Shown piece after piece: positions 31,780 through 43,371 of a stretch of DNA of 64,000 nt. The DNA is taken from contig OZ024830.1 of assembly GCA_964016985.1 (NCBI GenBank), positions 60,434,104 to 60,498,103 of the forward strand, read 5' to 3'. Positions within the stretch are counted from its first letter, which is position 1. The number at the start of each line of letters is the position of its first letter. The translations under genes and the position numbers were made by a program. A model generated the notes under the pieces. That model ran no database searches. It was given only the letters and a program-made list of their open reading frames with translations, and had not been told where the DNA came from. This stretch comes from Anodontia alba (taxonomy: Eukaryota > Mollusca > Bivalvia > Lucinida > Lucinidae).

Positions 31780-32830
31780 TTATATATGATCGTTTCGATC
31801 GAAAATCCAAGTTGGCCGCCATGGCGGCCATCTCGAAAATCTAATTGCCGCTTCTTCTCCTGAACCAAAAGGCCAATTGACTCGAAATTTGGTAGGAAGC
31901 ATCGGGGTGACTTGTAAATCAAAACTAGATAAAAATCGTTCCGATTGGAAATCTAAGATGGCCGCCATAGCGGCCATCTTGAAAATCTATTTTTCGCTTC
32001 TTCTCCTGAACCGAAAGGCCAGTTGACTCGAAACTTGGTAGGAAGCATCGGGGTAACGTGTAGATAAAAAAAAAGTAAAATCGTTTCGATAGGAAATCCA
32101 AGCTGGCCGCCATCTTGAAAAGCTATTTTACACTTCTTTTCTAGAACCGAAAGGCCAATGTACTCAAACCTGGATAGGAAGCTTTGGGGTGATTTATAGA
32201 TTAAAAATAGCTAAAATTGTTTCGATCTGAAGTCCAAGATGAAAATCTATTTATCTTTGCCTCTCCTGAACCGAAAAGCCAATTGACTCGAAACTTATAG
32301 GAAGCATAAGGGTGACTGGTAGATCAAGCCTAGCTAAAATTTGTCCGATCGGAAATCCAAGATGGCCGCCATCTTGAAAATCTATTTTTCGCTTCTTCTC
32401 CTGAACCGAAAGGCCAGTTGACTTGAAACTTGGTAAGAATCATCGAGATGACTTGTAAACCAAAAATAACTAAAATGGTTCCGATTGGAAATACAAGATG
32501 GGTGCCACAGTTGCTTCTTCTCCTGAATAGAAAAGTTCATTGACTCGAAATTTGAAAGGAAGTACCGGGGTGACTTGCAGATCAAAAATAGCTAAAATCA
32601 TTCTAATCGGAAATTCAAGGTGGTCTCCCTAGCAGCCATGCTGAAAATCTATTTTGAACTTTTTCTCCTGAAGCAAAAGGACATTTGACTCAAATATCAT
32701 AGTGACTTGTAGATCAGCAGTAGCTAAAATGGTTCTGATTGGATAACCAAGATGGCCGCCATCTTGAAAATCAATATTGAACCTCTTCTATTGAACCGAA
32801 AGGCCAAACTTGTCTGGTAATCAGGTAAGC
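31780..32830. repeat. long-period array, about 8 units of 120-145 bp
   Basis: Units share GAAAATCCAAGATGGCCGCC, CTTCTTCTCCTGAACCGAAA, GGCCAATTGACTCGAAA, TTGGTAGGAAGCATCGGGGT and GACTTGTAGATCAAAA. Degenerate, with indels. GGCCGCCAT/ATGGCGGCC makes small palindromes within units. Confidence 0.85.
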
Positions 32831-32859
32831 GATACAGGACCGTCTTGGCCCTCTTGTTT

Positions 32860-33230
32860 ATCAACTTTTCCCACTTTTTCGACGTTGTTTTTCAGATCCG
32901 ATTAGTATTAGAATGACACCTTGTGGGCGAACTCGTCCTACAATTTTCCACACATCATTTTTAAACTATGCGAACTTGTTCTGTGTGGTCTGAAGATGTG
33001 CGTTTGGTTTTGGGCTTATCTTCCCAGTATTTTTTTATCAACTTTTTTTTTTTCCACTTTTTACTTAGTTTTTTCCAGGTCCAGTTAGTATTGGAATAGA
33101 TACATTGTAGGCGCAACTCCTCCTAGAATTTTCTACCGATCATTTTGAAACTATGCCTATTTGTTCTGCATGGTCTGAAGATGTACGTGTGGTTTTGGGG
33201 TTTCCAATTATACGGATTCAAAACTCACAA
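32860..33230. repeat. ~180-bp tandem duplication
   Basis: Two units each with CACTTTTT, TTCCAGGTCCAGTTAGTATT-like and CTATGCGAACTTGTTCTG / CTATGCCTATTTGTTCTG, TGGTCTGAAGATGTGCGT. It continues the style of the previous array. Confidence 0.7.
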
Positions 33231-33823
33231 CCCTTTACTGACAAAGTCATGGTCAGGGGACGCTTTCCCGCAACGGGCTTTTAAATTTGCATAAAATTGT
33301 TACTAAAAATATCTGAAACTTTTCCGCTGTTGGCTTTCTTTTATTGTTCAGTATAGATGTGTGGATAGTAAAACAACAATATTCTTTTTATTATACCCTG
33401 TTGTAGTTTACCCTCTAATTTTCACGGCAGCCAAAATCACATACCTTCCGGATATATTTTTTTGAAAATATTTTCATTTTGGATTTTGTGTTTGTGTGTA
33501 AAGAAACCTACCCAGCACTAATAAATTGTCTTCTTTTATCTGATCTTTATATACACTGTGTACTCTCTTTGGAATACGGATGAAAACAAATTTAGTTTGT
33601 ACAATAGTTTCCCATTCACCTGGTATAGAAATAGACATAAAAGAATTAAGTAACCGCCCTTATAGTATGAAGGATTACAGGTAACATGAAATGTTACCGG
33701 TAGCTCGTTTATGAAAAACTGGTAAATCATAATATTCGCAAGGAACTTGGGAAATGGACGACGGATTTTATTTTGATGTAAGTTTTCATTGTTTATATCG
33801 CTTGAAGCGTCATTTTTTGAAAG
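33231..33823. other. no gene recognised
   Basis: AT-rich. The 97-codon minus-strand ORF at 33536-33829 has low-complexity composition and no exon signals. Confidence 0.35.
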
Positions 33824-34092
33824 CATCACGAAAACACGCCTATATAATTTTGACCCCCTTAAGCCCCACTTTTATGTAGTAAAACTTGGGTAAACATTAT
33901 TTTCCTTATTTTTGCTCAAAAACATAGATTGTGGGTACTTGTTAGAACCGCCTTGTCGAGGCGGTTCTAACGAGTACCCACAATCTATGTTTTGAGCAGA
34001 AATATGAAAAATATCAGAATATTTTATCTGAAAATTTTCATTTTTTGGTGGTAAAATTCTTAATATATTTGAATAGGCGTGTTTTCGTAATG
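33824..34092 (-). mobile_element. MITE family A, copy 6
   Basis: CATCACGAAAACACGCC and GGCGTGTTTTCGTAATG ends pair for 15 bases. Core palindrome with one mismatch (33930-33984). Confidence 0.87.
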
Positions 34093-34106
34093 GATATGTG
34101 CCCAAA

Positions 34107-34168
34107 CGAAGACTCAAATCAGCGTGCGCTGATGTGCTGATGCGCAGGTTGATTTGAGTCTTCGTTGT
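34107..34168. repeat. family J hairpin
   Basis: ACGAAGACTCAAATCAGCGT and GATTTGAGTCTTCGT. The centre carries an extra TGCGCTGATGTGCTGATGCG repeat. Confidence 0.65.
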
Positions 34169-34694
34169 CGACATGACGGAACGTTGCAGCCTTGGCTTTC
34201 CAAAGTGCGCGGATGCGCAGACTGATCTTAATCTTCGATTGGCGCGCATGTTCGAGGGTAGGTATTCTGACGATACGCTTCAAAATGTAAAAAGTTGAAA
34301 TGCGTATGAGTCGATGCTGTTTGATCTTTAGGTCCTTTGAGTAACGATTTTCAAGTACATTACACGTGAGCAGGTCATAGAAAAAGGCGTCTGATCAGTG
34401 AGTGAAGTTGCAGAATCTAACCGGCCTTGTCTAAAGTTTAAACATATTTTATTGACATACCTGCAAATGGGTGGCACTATGAGTTCTTGCAATATTTGCT
34501 TTACATCGATAATGCTGCTAGGATGTGCAGGCTGGTCTAGGCCTTTCGTGTTCGCGTATGCCCCGGAGATGCATTTTCGCATTTTTTTGCAACATTTTGC
34601 ATACAGATCAGATCGGCCTTATCAAATGAAAAGGGACTCTATCACATATGCTGACTGCTATGCCAGGCGATGCGGCCTTCGCCTTTCACCAGTA
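34169..34694. other. no gene recognised
   Basis: A second J-like piece at 34205-34240 (GCGGATGCGCAGACTGATCT). Overlapping ORFs on both strands at 34328-34700 have no supporting features. Confidence 0.35.
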
Positions 34695-35107
34695 CAGTAA
34701 AACTTCAATGGCTCGAACATATTTGGGACCATCCCAGTCAGCATTCTACGTAAATCTATATCGGGCCGTCATCGGCCCGTCAGGGTAGCTGACGGGCCGA
34801 TGACGGTCCGGTGTAGATTTACATAGAATGCTAGCTGGGATGGAAATTATTTCGAGACATGGGTAGTTCGAGCCACTGAGGGTTAAGTCTGGCGTCAGAT
34901 CAAGAAGCAAATGATGATAGTTTAGGGAAGTCTTTTTGATCATCTATACAATGAGGCGATTCTAATGAGTACATACAGCATACAATTTCATGATAAAATA
35001 AACTTTCCCTAAATATTTTTCGAGCTCTCGGAAGAATTTCACAGGGACTGAAAAGCGAGTTCGAATCATCCAAGGTAAATAGTGTTCGAGGCATCGAGGT
35101 TTTTCTG
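34695..35107. mobile_element. MITE family B, copy 3, with nested palindrome and half core
   Basis: TA on both sides. CAGTAAAACTTCAATGGCTC left end, CATCGAGGTTTTTCTG right end. Only the right arm of the core remains (GAGGCGATTCTAATGAGTAC at 34951). A 107-bp Q palindrome is inserted at 34733-34839. Confidence 0.82.
34733..34839. mobile_element. CCCAG...CTGGG palindrome (family Q), copy 3
   Basis: Nearly identical to 25171-25277. The host MITE sequence GACC-AT-[insert]-AT-GGAAATT compares with AACC-AT-GAAAATT in B copy 2 (reverse of 10073-10088), so AT was duplicated on insertion. Confidence 0.85.
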
Positions 35108-35529
35108 TATATATTTCTGCACCTTCGGATGTGTCCGCCCTAGGAACGTCCAGATCACCCTGCGCACACGTCCATGATGTTGTAAAAGGGGTATATTCAA
35201 CTTACAGCACACGTATGGTAAAAAGTTAAGGTGTCCAAATATTAGGGTTAACATGTGGTATCAGGTCGTTTGAGTTGCAAAATTGTTATTGTCGTCAAAT
35301 TCCTAGGACACCCGCAATTTTCGGATTATTTTAAGCTGACGGGCCAGTTTTCGCAGCACCAGTCCACCATATTTAGCAAAACAAATAATGTCCTTGGCCC
35401 GCTGGGGTTCATACGAGTATATGGGTGCGGTCAAGAGCTGGACAGTTGTCAGAGTAGGCGTTAAACTACCACTTTTGTGATTTCTTTTGTGCGATGTTGC
35501 GACTTGACCTGTCAAATTTACCCATCAAA
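35108..35529. other. no gene recognised
   Basis: Single-copy-looking spacer. Two overlapping ORFs on opposite strands are not supported. Confidence 0.3.
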
Positions 35530-35800
35530 TATTTGAACCGCGTCAAGCGAAAAAGTGCCTTCGAACATGCACAAAATGCGCAGATTCAGTTCATCCTGCG
35601 CACGCGCAAAGTAACACCCGCCCCTTTGCCGTCCATTCTTGCATTCTGCCGTATCCAATGATTCTGATTGCGGACAGTGAAGGCCCAGATCAGACTGCGC
35701 GTATGCGCAGGGCGATCTGGGCCCTTTGCTGTTCGCATATGCCCGAAAATAGATTTTTGTATGGCACGGCCCATTTAGTTTTGAAAGCAGTTTTATTCAG
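35530..35800. repeat. dispersed repeat L, copy 3
   Basis: TTGAACCGCGTCAAGCGAAA, CACAAAATGCGCAGATTCAG, a J-type hairpin AAGGCCCAGATCAGACTGCG / GCGATCTGGGCCCTTTGC and GTATGGCACGGCCCAT. This is the most complete L copy. Confidence 0.6.
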
Positions 35801-35834
35801 AATTTGACACAGGTTTTACGTGAGAAAACGTACT

Positions 35835-36010
35835 TACGGACATGTGTACCCTGCGACGGCTCAGATCAGCCTGCGCACCCGCGCACTGACCAGAGGTTTC
35901 GCTGTGCGTTCTTTGGATAGAAAAATGCCCTAGGTTTCTTCAGGCGGACGGCGAAGATCCTGCTCAAACTGATCGGGCGCACATGTTTTCTGGGCGCACA
36001 CGTCCAAAGG
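35835..36010. repeat. family J, decayed copies
   Basis: GACGGCTCAGATCAGCCTGC, GCACCCGCGCACTGACCAG and a later GAAGATCCTGCTCAAACTGA. The arms have partly drifted. Confidence 0.5.
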
Positions 36011-36102
36011 TACGTTTTATCATGTTGAGACACAAATAAGGCTTCGCGTTAAGCTTAGTGGAATGAATGCTATTGTGTAAGTTTTGTTAAGCGGAGGTGT
36101 GT

Positions 36103-36296
36103 TTAACCCTTAAAACGCCAAGAAAGTCGTCTATTTATATGTCGTCTGCTGAATATTCTTGCAAACTTTTCAAACCTATTATATGCATACAGGAGCAGTC
36201 TGATCTGGGTCCACACTGCTTGCAAAAATGACTTTTAAATTCACGAACAGATGACAATGCAGACGACAGTTGTTGTGATTGGCGCTTTAATGGTTA
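36103..36296. mobile_element. MITE family D, copy 3
   Basis: TTAACCCTTAAAACGCCAAG and TTGGCGCTTTAATGGTTAA ends. The interior closely follows copy 1, including AATATTCTTGCAAACTTTTC and the half H hairpin. Confidence 0.75.
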
Positions 36297-36329
36297 ATAG
36301 AATTTTGAATATGCATTCGGACACGTGCG

Positions 36330-36545
36330 TTCAGCGGAGACTCAGATCAGCCTGTGCATCCACACAGTCCGATCAGTCTTCATAACTTGTATCCGCCTGG
36401 AAAAACCTTGGTTACTTAGAACTGTCTAAAGAGAGCTTAGTGTAGGCACAGATCGGACTGCACAGGGGCGCAGGCTCACCGAAGGCGCAAATTCTGATCG
36501 GACTGCACGGATGCACTTTCAGATCTGAGGACACAAATGTCCGAA
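36330..36545. repeat. family J, three partial hairpins
   Basis: GGAGACTCAGATCAGCCTGT, ACACAGTCCGATCAGTCTTC, CACAGATCGGACTGCACAGG and CTGATCGGACTGCACGGATG. CpG-to-TpG/CpA style changes relative to other copies. Confidence 0.5.
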
Positions 36546-36606
36546 GGTATATATAGCTCAAAGTGATCATAGTCTATCTTTCATCACTCAACCACCTTGA
36601 TAAGTA

Positions 36607-36938
36607 CAGTTGACTCTCGTTATCTCGAACTCGCTTATCTCGAATAACCGCTTATCTCGAACTGAAAATCTGTTCCCTGCCTAAACATGAAAATCTAACA
36701 ACATGTAAAAAATATTGTGGAAAAGAGGAGAAATTGCTCCTAAGGAGCAATTTCCCCTCTTTTCCACAATATTTTCAATATATCTCTAACTTCAAGAGTC
36801 CAATTACACATATATCTGTTAAATGTGGTTAATCGAATTAGTTTTTTCCTCAATTCTGCAAATCTGATATGTCGAGGTACGGATATCTCGAAGTATTTCA
36901 AAGAGTCCCTTGGAGTTCGAGATAACGAGAGTCGACTG
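36607..36938. mobile_element. MITE family C, copy 4
   Basis: TA on both sides. CAGTTGACTCTCGTTATC and CGAGAGTCGACTG ends. Centre palindrome TATTGTGGAAAAGAGGAGAA with complement, one mismatch. Confidence 0.88.
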
Positions 36939-37129
36939 TACTTTATCAATGTTTAGTGGTTCTTTGACTTTTGTCAGATTCTAACTAACTAATGACGATG
37001 ATGGTGATGTGTGGGTGTGCATGCGTGCGTGCGTACATTCTCCTGTGGTAATGTATATTTACGAGTATATACACATGGTACCAAATTTCAAGCTTTGATA
37101 CCAGGTAATCAGGTTCCACACCACACCCC

Positions 37130-37410
37130 GCGGTTCTTAAAATGGTCTCTTCCATCTCTTTTGATTTTGGATACGTTCATTCCCAGCAGGTACACAACGT
37201 GATATAACGTCGATACAACGTTGATTCAACGTCAAGACGTTGAATCGACGTCGTTTCAACGTTGTGTGCCTGCTGGGTTGTTTCAAGTAGGAGTGTCCTC
37301 CAAAATGTCAAACACAGATTGCAAATAGTGTAGATACTGATGATACAGCTGTTACGTCACATCTCGATCTACACTATTTGCAAAGGTGTCCGTTTTGGTC
37401 TGCAGGAATG
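37130..37410. repeat. dispersed repeat M, copy 3, carrying nested palindrome and H hairpin
   Basis: AATGGTCTCTTCCATCTCTT, TTTTGGATACGTTCATT, [palindrome], TTGTTTCAAGTAGGAGTGTC, H hairpin 37319-37383 (GCAAATAGTGTAGATACTGA) and GTCCGTTTTGGTCTGCAGG. Confidence 0.6.
37182..37277. mobile_element. CCCAG...CTGGG palindrome (family Q), copy 4
   Basis: CCCAGCAGGTACACAACGTG and CAACGTTGTGTGCCTGCTGG ends pair. Repeat M reads CA-TT-GTTGCAA when empty (18378) and CA-TT-[insert]-TT-GTTTCAA here: a 2-bp TT duplication. Confidence 0.82.
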
Positions 37411-37600
37411 ATCCAGTGGGCACATGACGTTGTTATACAAAGTCGCAATTACGTCGATACAACATCATAACGTTTATGCGTCTCATTATTATATAGCTAT
37501 AGAGATTGAATTATTAAAAATATGCGATAAAAGCAGAGGAGCAAGCGTGTTGATGTCGCACGATATTGGTACGCTTACTTAATTTTGCACGCGTATTTGG
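37411..37600. repeat. Q-like half element and unassigned DNA
   Basis: GTGGGCACATGACGTTGTTA and CGTCGATACAACATCATAAC resemble one arm of the element at 39505-39600 (GTGCCCACTG end). No second arm. Confidence 0.4.
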
Positions 37601-37639
37601 ATGCCTTCGAATGTTACCATTATTATATGATGGTTTCAG

Positions 37640-38520
37640 GTAGGACGTCCGTGTGTCTGTCCGTTCGTCCGTCATACGTCCGTCCGCCCGTCCGTTTTTC
37701 GTTTCCGGATGATAACTTGAGTAAACATCAATGGATTTTCACCAAATTTGGTATGTGCATTGATATTGTGGATATCTAGTTAGGGATTGCTAATGGGCAA
37801 ATTTCTCAAATTGTTACGGAGTTATCTGCCCGAGACACGCCCATATTTTCGTTTCCTGACGATAACTTGAGTAAACAACAAGGGATTTTAACCAAACTTA
37901 ATATATGCATTGACATTAAGGAGATTTGGTTTGGGATTGTTAATGGGCCAATTTCGTCAATTTTTTACGGAGTTATCTGCCCGAGACACGCCCATATTTT
38001 AGTTTCCAGTCAATAACTTGAGTAAATAATAAGGGATTTTAACCAAACTTGCTATATGCATTGACATTAAGGAGATCTGTTTTGGATTTGCTAATGGGCA
38101 AATTTCGTCAATTTTTTACTGAGTTATCTGCCCGAGACACGCCCACATTTTCGTTTCCGGGCGATAACTTTGGTAAATAACAAAGCCTTTTAACCAAACT
38201 TGCTATATGCATTGATATTATCAAGATCTGGTTTAGGATTGTTATCTGTCCATTGATATTATCAAGATCTTGTTTAGGATTGTTATCTGTCCCTCCGTCA
38301 TTTTCTTTCCAGACATTTTCGCAATGATAACTTTAATACATAAACGAATAATTGCTGTGGTGACATGGATCTTGGGACCCCTGGGTGGTCCAGGTCACAT
38401 GACCAAGATGGCCGCCATGCCCATATATGGTAAAAACCCTTCAAAAATCTTCTTCTCCGGTACCGCTGGGCCGATTGCATGAAACTTGGTATGTAGCTTG
38501 GTATAATGCTTGCGGTGCTT
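37640..38520. repeat. long-period array, about 4 units of ~150 bp
   Basis: Leader CCGTTCGTCCGTCATACGTC. Units with GATAACTTGAGTAAACAAC, GGGATTTTAACCAAACTTG, TATATGCATTGACATTAAGG and GAGTTATCTGCCCGAGACAC. The end segment has ATGACCAAGATGGCCGCCAT and GCCGATTGCATGAAACTTGG. Confidence 0.85.
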
Positions 38521-38667
38521 TTTTATGACATATGATAGCGCATTAGTGTAAAATGATATCGCTTTTGTAATATCAATTTTGCACTGTTGTTAGAATTGCG
38601 TTCAGATAAAGCATTTTCTTAGAATTTTGTCTAAAGCATTTAATTGAGCAAAACTATTTATATCTAT

Positions 38668-38812
38668 ATAATAAAAGGGTTATTGCACTGATATTGGTGA
38701 ATATTGTCCCTCGTTGGGATATCTACTGACACTCATAAGCTCATGTCTTTCGATATCTAAACTCGGGACAATATTCACCAATATCAGTGCAATAATCCTT
38801 TTTATTACATTT
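38668..38812. repeat. long inverted repeat
   Basis: GGGTTATTGCACTGATATTG and GTGAATATTGTCCC pair with GGGACAATATTCAC and CAATATCAGTGCAATAATCC. The inner GATATC segments also pair. About 50-bp arms. Confidence 0.75.
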
Positions 38813-39267
38813 TCAGCAGTGATTTACTGAGATTTGTCAGTGAATTATAATTTATAATTCACCAAGTGAATTATCTCATTTCGAACATTTGATGTCATAA
38901 GTGATAGGCGACGATGCTGACGTTGTTGGTAACAACGATAACAATAGTTGACGTTTTGCGAAAAAAAAATGATAAAATCATGGAAATCAGACTGCGATTT
39001 TCACGTCCAGTTGGCGTTTTGAGGAAAATGCAACAGAAATATAAAGTATGATTTTCTTCATAATCCAGTTCTACTTTCGTGACATTGTTGTGTCTGTATT
39101 TCAAGCACAGGATGATTTTTGCATTTGCATTAAAGTAAAAACAAGATGGCAACTGATTTTCAACCAAAACCACGCCTCCTGAAATTCATGCACTGACTAG
39201 AACTACTTTGGTAGGAAATCATAACGGCTGAATGTGAAAGTTCAAAGGTAACCATGAATGAAAATGT
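38813..39267. other. no gene recognised
   Basis: AT-rich. The 92-codon minus-strand ORF at 38895-39173 lacks supporting signals. Confidence 0.35.
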
Positions 39268-39495
39268 AATAAACAGTTTATTTAGTTGTTTTGATCGAAT
39301 GCGGAGAAATTATTCACTCGTGTTCTAAGGTTTGCTTGTAAAAAAAAATCTCATTCGCTTCGTCCACTCATTTTTTTTTTTTTTTTTTTTTTTTTGTCTT
39401 TTTGTTGTTTTTTTTTTTTTACGCGCAAGCCTTAGAACACTAGTGAATTATTTCTCCGTAATCGATCAAAACAATCAAATAAACTCTATATTATC
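39268..39495. repeat. inverted repeat with poly(T) loop upstream of gene 2
   Basis: CAGTTTATTTAGTTGTTTTG and GGAGAAATTATTCACTCGTG pair with CACTAGTGAATTATTTCTCC and CAAAACAATCAAATAAACTC. The loop is dominated by T runs. It lies 170 bases before the acceptor of the first coding exon. Confidence 0.7.
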
Positions 39496-39504
39496 ACTGC
39501 AACG

Positions 39505-39600
39505 CCATGACATTCATACAACGTCGCATTCACGCCGACGCAACGTCATGACGTTGCATCGACGTTATATTAACGTTGTATAAACGTCATGTGCCCACTG
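39505..39600. repeat. CAACGTC palindrome, Q-related
   Basis: ATACAACGTCGCATTCACGC, GCAACGTCATGACGTTGC centre, then AACGTTGTATAAACGTCATG. The right end GTGCCCACTGAG relates to 37411. Same ACAACGT theme as Q copies 1 and 4. Confidence 0.6.
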
Positions 39601-39666
39601 AGAAAAGACTAAAATATGCCTTCAAACAGGTGTTTGTAAGATCATTCGTACTCTTTTATATTTCAG

Positions 39667-40156
39667 GGAGTCGGGGACACTCGGACTTTCGACGAACCCA
39701 ATATCTCCCGTAATAGTGAGACAAAACAGAGCGGCAAAATGGTAATACAGAAGAGTCAGAGAAGTAACATTATGTATCATTGTAAGGCCTTCTATATTGG
39801 AAGCGCCGTACCCACAGAAACAAAGCGAGGAGTGGAGGGCCTACAACAACCACTCAGGGAACGTTACCGGGGCAACGTATCACAAACGGAAGGTTATGAC
39901 GTCACAGTTACGATTACGCCACATTGGGTTTACGTGGATTTCGATTCGGATGGCGAGGACGACTTGGCGTTACCAATCTCAGCATTATCAATCTGTGCTG
40001 CGGTGCGATGTGTGGACACGGAAGTGGATTCGGATGGCCACCCAGAGTTAAAATTTATTCCGGTTCATTCAGTGTTGACGTCGGCGGAACCTGACACAAA
40101 TCACCCCGCCATATTTGCTATCATGGTGAGGCGTACGGAGGGGCAGCACGTGCTTG
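39667..40156 (+). CDS. gene 2 exon 1 (acceptor at 39666; coding from 39739)
   Basis: Preceded by CTCTTTTATATTTCAG, a good acceptor. 39667-39738 is open in frame (GVGDTRTFDEPNISRN...) and is either 5' UTR or coding from an upstream exon. It encodes the first two thirds of the PTB-like domain. The donor is CTTG|GTAAGT, leaving one base of codon 140. Confidence 0.85.
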
Positions 40157-43100
40157 GTAAGTTTGACAATAGGTCAAATGTTACTAAGGACTCTTTAGCA
40201 CAGTAATTTGACACACTACCATATTTTTACACTCCACCGTACTTGAAACATCATCATACTTTGACAATCCGCCATGCTCTGACACTCCGCCGTAATTTGA
40301 CCCCACTGTTATTGGACACTCCACCGTACTTTGACACCACCGTACTTTGTCATTTTTCCATACTTTGAAACTTTTACATACTTCACACATCATCATACTT
40401 TGACACTCCATCGCACTTCGAGACTTCACCTACTTGGACACTCCACAGCACTTTGACATTCCACCATATTTTGACACTTTACCATACTTTGACACTTTAG
40501 CGTACTTTACACATCATCATACTTTGACACTCCGCTGTGCTTTGTCACTCCATCGTACTTCGAGATTTCACCTTACTTTGACATTCCACCGTCCTTTGAC
40601 ATCCTACTGTCCTTTGACATTTCACCGAACTTTGACACATCATACTTTGACACCCCGCCGTACTTTGACGCTTCACTGTAGTTTTGCACTTCACCTTACT
40701 TTAACACTTCATCGTACTTTGACACTCCACAGTACTTTGACACTTCAACGTACTTTTTTACTTCATCGTACTTTGACACTGCACCTCAGTTCAACACCGC
40801 ACCTCAACACTATTATACCAAAGTATGGGAGAGTGTCCAACCTTTTCATTAGCAGGAGACAGTCTCACTCTTTCGGTATGACCCTCTTGTAAACTGACTG
40901 TATATTTTGTAGATTTTCTGTCATTGTTTTACAAGCGAGACAAAATTGTATCTTTCCTCTGCACATCAGTCCACTTTCAAAAAGAAGTGTACGCTAAAAA
41001 GGAAATAGTTTGATCCCCAAAATTCTTTCCTTTTAGAGTAGACCCCTTTTCATTACGGCGGGGAGAGGGGGCGGGTGGGGAGGTGGTGGTGGGGGGGGGG
41101 GGGGGGAACGATTTTCAACGAGTTGCCTCCTCTAAAATAGTATCCAGGTTCCGGGTTCGAATCCTGCTAGAAGCTGAAATCAGTTTATGGCTGTACGGTG
41201 CTTCATTGCACTAGGCCTTTCGGTATCATCCCCTTCATCTTTGTATATTACTCAAATTCCGTTGGAGAGCCATAAAAAAGCAAAGCTTCACCTGAAATTG
41301 AATAATTTCCCTTAAGCTTATCAAAATAGATATTTTGCAAATCTGCATAGCCCCAGATAAGATATTTTTGACAGTTTTCTTATTTCTCGATGAAAAACAC
41401 ATATGTTGTGGGTACACATGAGAAGTTCTTCTCCGAGGCCTTCTCATGAATACCCACAATCTATGGTGAGAATACACAACATACAGTATGTTATTTTTCG
41501 AGAAATAAGAAAATATTTAAGTGGCTACCCCCTCTTATCTGTAGCTGTGAATATCTCTAGCATCTGCCCTCTATTTAACGATCATAGCCACTTATTTTCA
41601 AATGAATAGGCTGACGCATGCTGTACTTTGACACTGACGTCAAAATGGGGAGCAATGTTACATGTGTTGCGTCGCGCCGCAGTTTAACACTCATCACTCG
41701 TATTGCTTATCCCTAAATATACACTGGTATGGTATAATGGTAAGGAACCCGAAACCGCGCAAATAACAAAAATCTATTATACTCTGTAGGAAGAAAGCTA
41801 ATGTTTTATTTTGTAGAAGGCAGATGTCGGCGTCGGTGGCTGGCTCAGTTGGATGCGCGTCCGACTGGTGATCAGGAGTTTGCGGGTTCGACCCCTGCCG
41901 GATCGACAACATTCTTTCGTTGAGATTTGACCATGAAATATTTTCTATGGTCGTTCTCTTCCGCTGATTTAAGAAGGGCAGTTGTCAGTTTCTGGCGCAA
42001 GAATGTGCACAGTACTGGTTATCCGCTTAGAGGACTAAGCCTGTCCAGTAAGAGTGTGGTTAGGTAAACAGATCGCGCTCGACATGACCACATTGTGTTG
42101 ACTGGTCCGTAAAACCTCAACACAAACAAACAAACACGCATGGGAGATACAGAAGTACTGCATTCGTGTGAGAAGTCATAAATTAGCTTCATGGTGGGCT
42201 TATTTCTCTTTGTTTCAGACTGTTACGTCTTCATCTGCAACTCAACACGAGACGCACTTCATCTAGTGAACACAACACAAACCGCTCATACAGCAATGAG
42301 ACAGGGATTTGGTGCCGTTGGGACCAGGAAATTCTTTATTGATCAATCAAATTCTATAAAAGTCACTCCTGGAATGTCGGAGCATAGAATAGAAAGGTAT
42401 TTATTCATTAGTTTTAGTGAGTGCTTATTACTGCCGTATTTATTATAAGTATTTGGACAGACATGCCTGAGCAGACAGGACTGAGCAAAGCAGTGTAGAT
42501 TCTGATCAGACGCCGCGTTCTGCGGCGTCAGATCATGATCAACATTGTTTGCCGCTCTTTCAGCAGTTGCGTCCGACTGGTGATCAGGAGGTCGCGGGGT
42601 CGATCTCCGCCGAGTCCTGCAACATTCTTTTTTGGAGATTGATCATGAAATGTTTTCTACGGTCATTCTCTCCCTTCCGCCGATTCAAGAAGGGCAGTTG
42701 TCAGTTTCTGGCGAAAGAATGTGTACAAGTACTGGTTAACCTGCTTAGAGGAATAAACATGCCCGGGAAAAAAATGTGGTTAGGTAAACTGACCGCGCTC
42801 GACATGACCTTAATGGGTTGACTGGGACGTAAAACATTCACAAACAAACAAAATTTCAGCGCATACATAATTACATGTCGCCATCCATAGCCTAGGCCGT
42901 ACATACTATATCTGAAATCATCTATGTAGCAGTGTTTCGTTCTTTTCTCCCCTCATAACGTTTTCTTTCGGCCCAAATCTGTCCATGCTTGAATATCAAA
43001 TTAAACTGTATTATTAAACCAGCTTATAATCCGTTCGATTTGAGAATGCATATTTCCAATCGTAAACAAAGAAAAATATCTTTTGTTTCTTTTTCGTAGT

Positions 43101-43340
43101 ACGACGAAAAAACGAAATGAAAAAATTCAAACGTGTACGAATATTGACAGCAACAAGCTCATTTCAGGTCGAATGGTCAAATTTCCTACGGGAAAACTGC
43201 TCATTTCTCTTTTAAATGAACAAAACCGACATTGCTACATTCATTATACATAGTACTTCCCATTTTCTTTATTTCACTATGTTACCAATAGCACAGTTCT
43301 CTGCTTCAAAAGTGTGACTTTGAATAATAATAAAAAAAAT

Positions 43341-43371
<31 letters not shown>

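Noticed and set aside
34328..34700. Overlapping ORFs of 84 and 100 codons
   Set aside because: Opposite strands, no splice signals, and composition like the surrounding noncoding DNA.
41150..41170. tRNA box B (GGGTTCGAATCC)
   Set aside because: No box A at the right distance and no cloverleaf.
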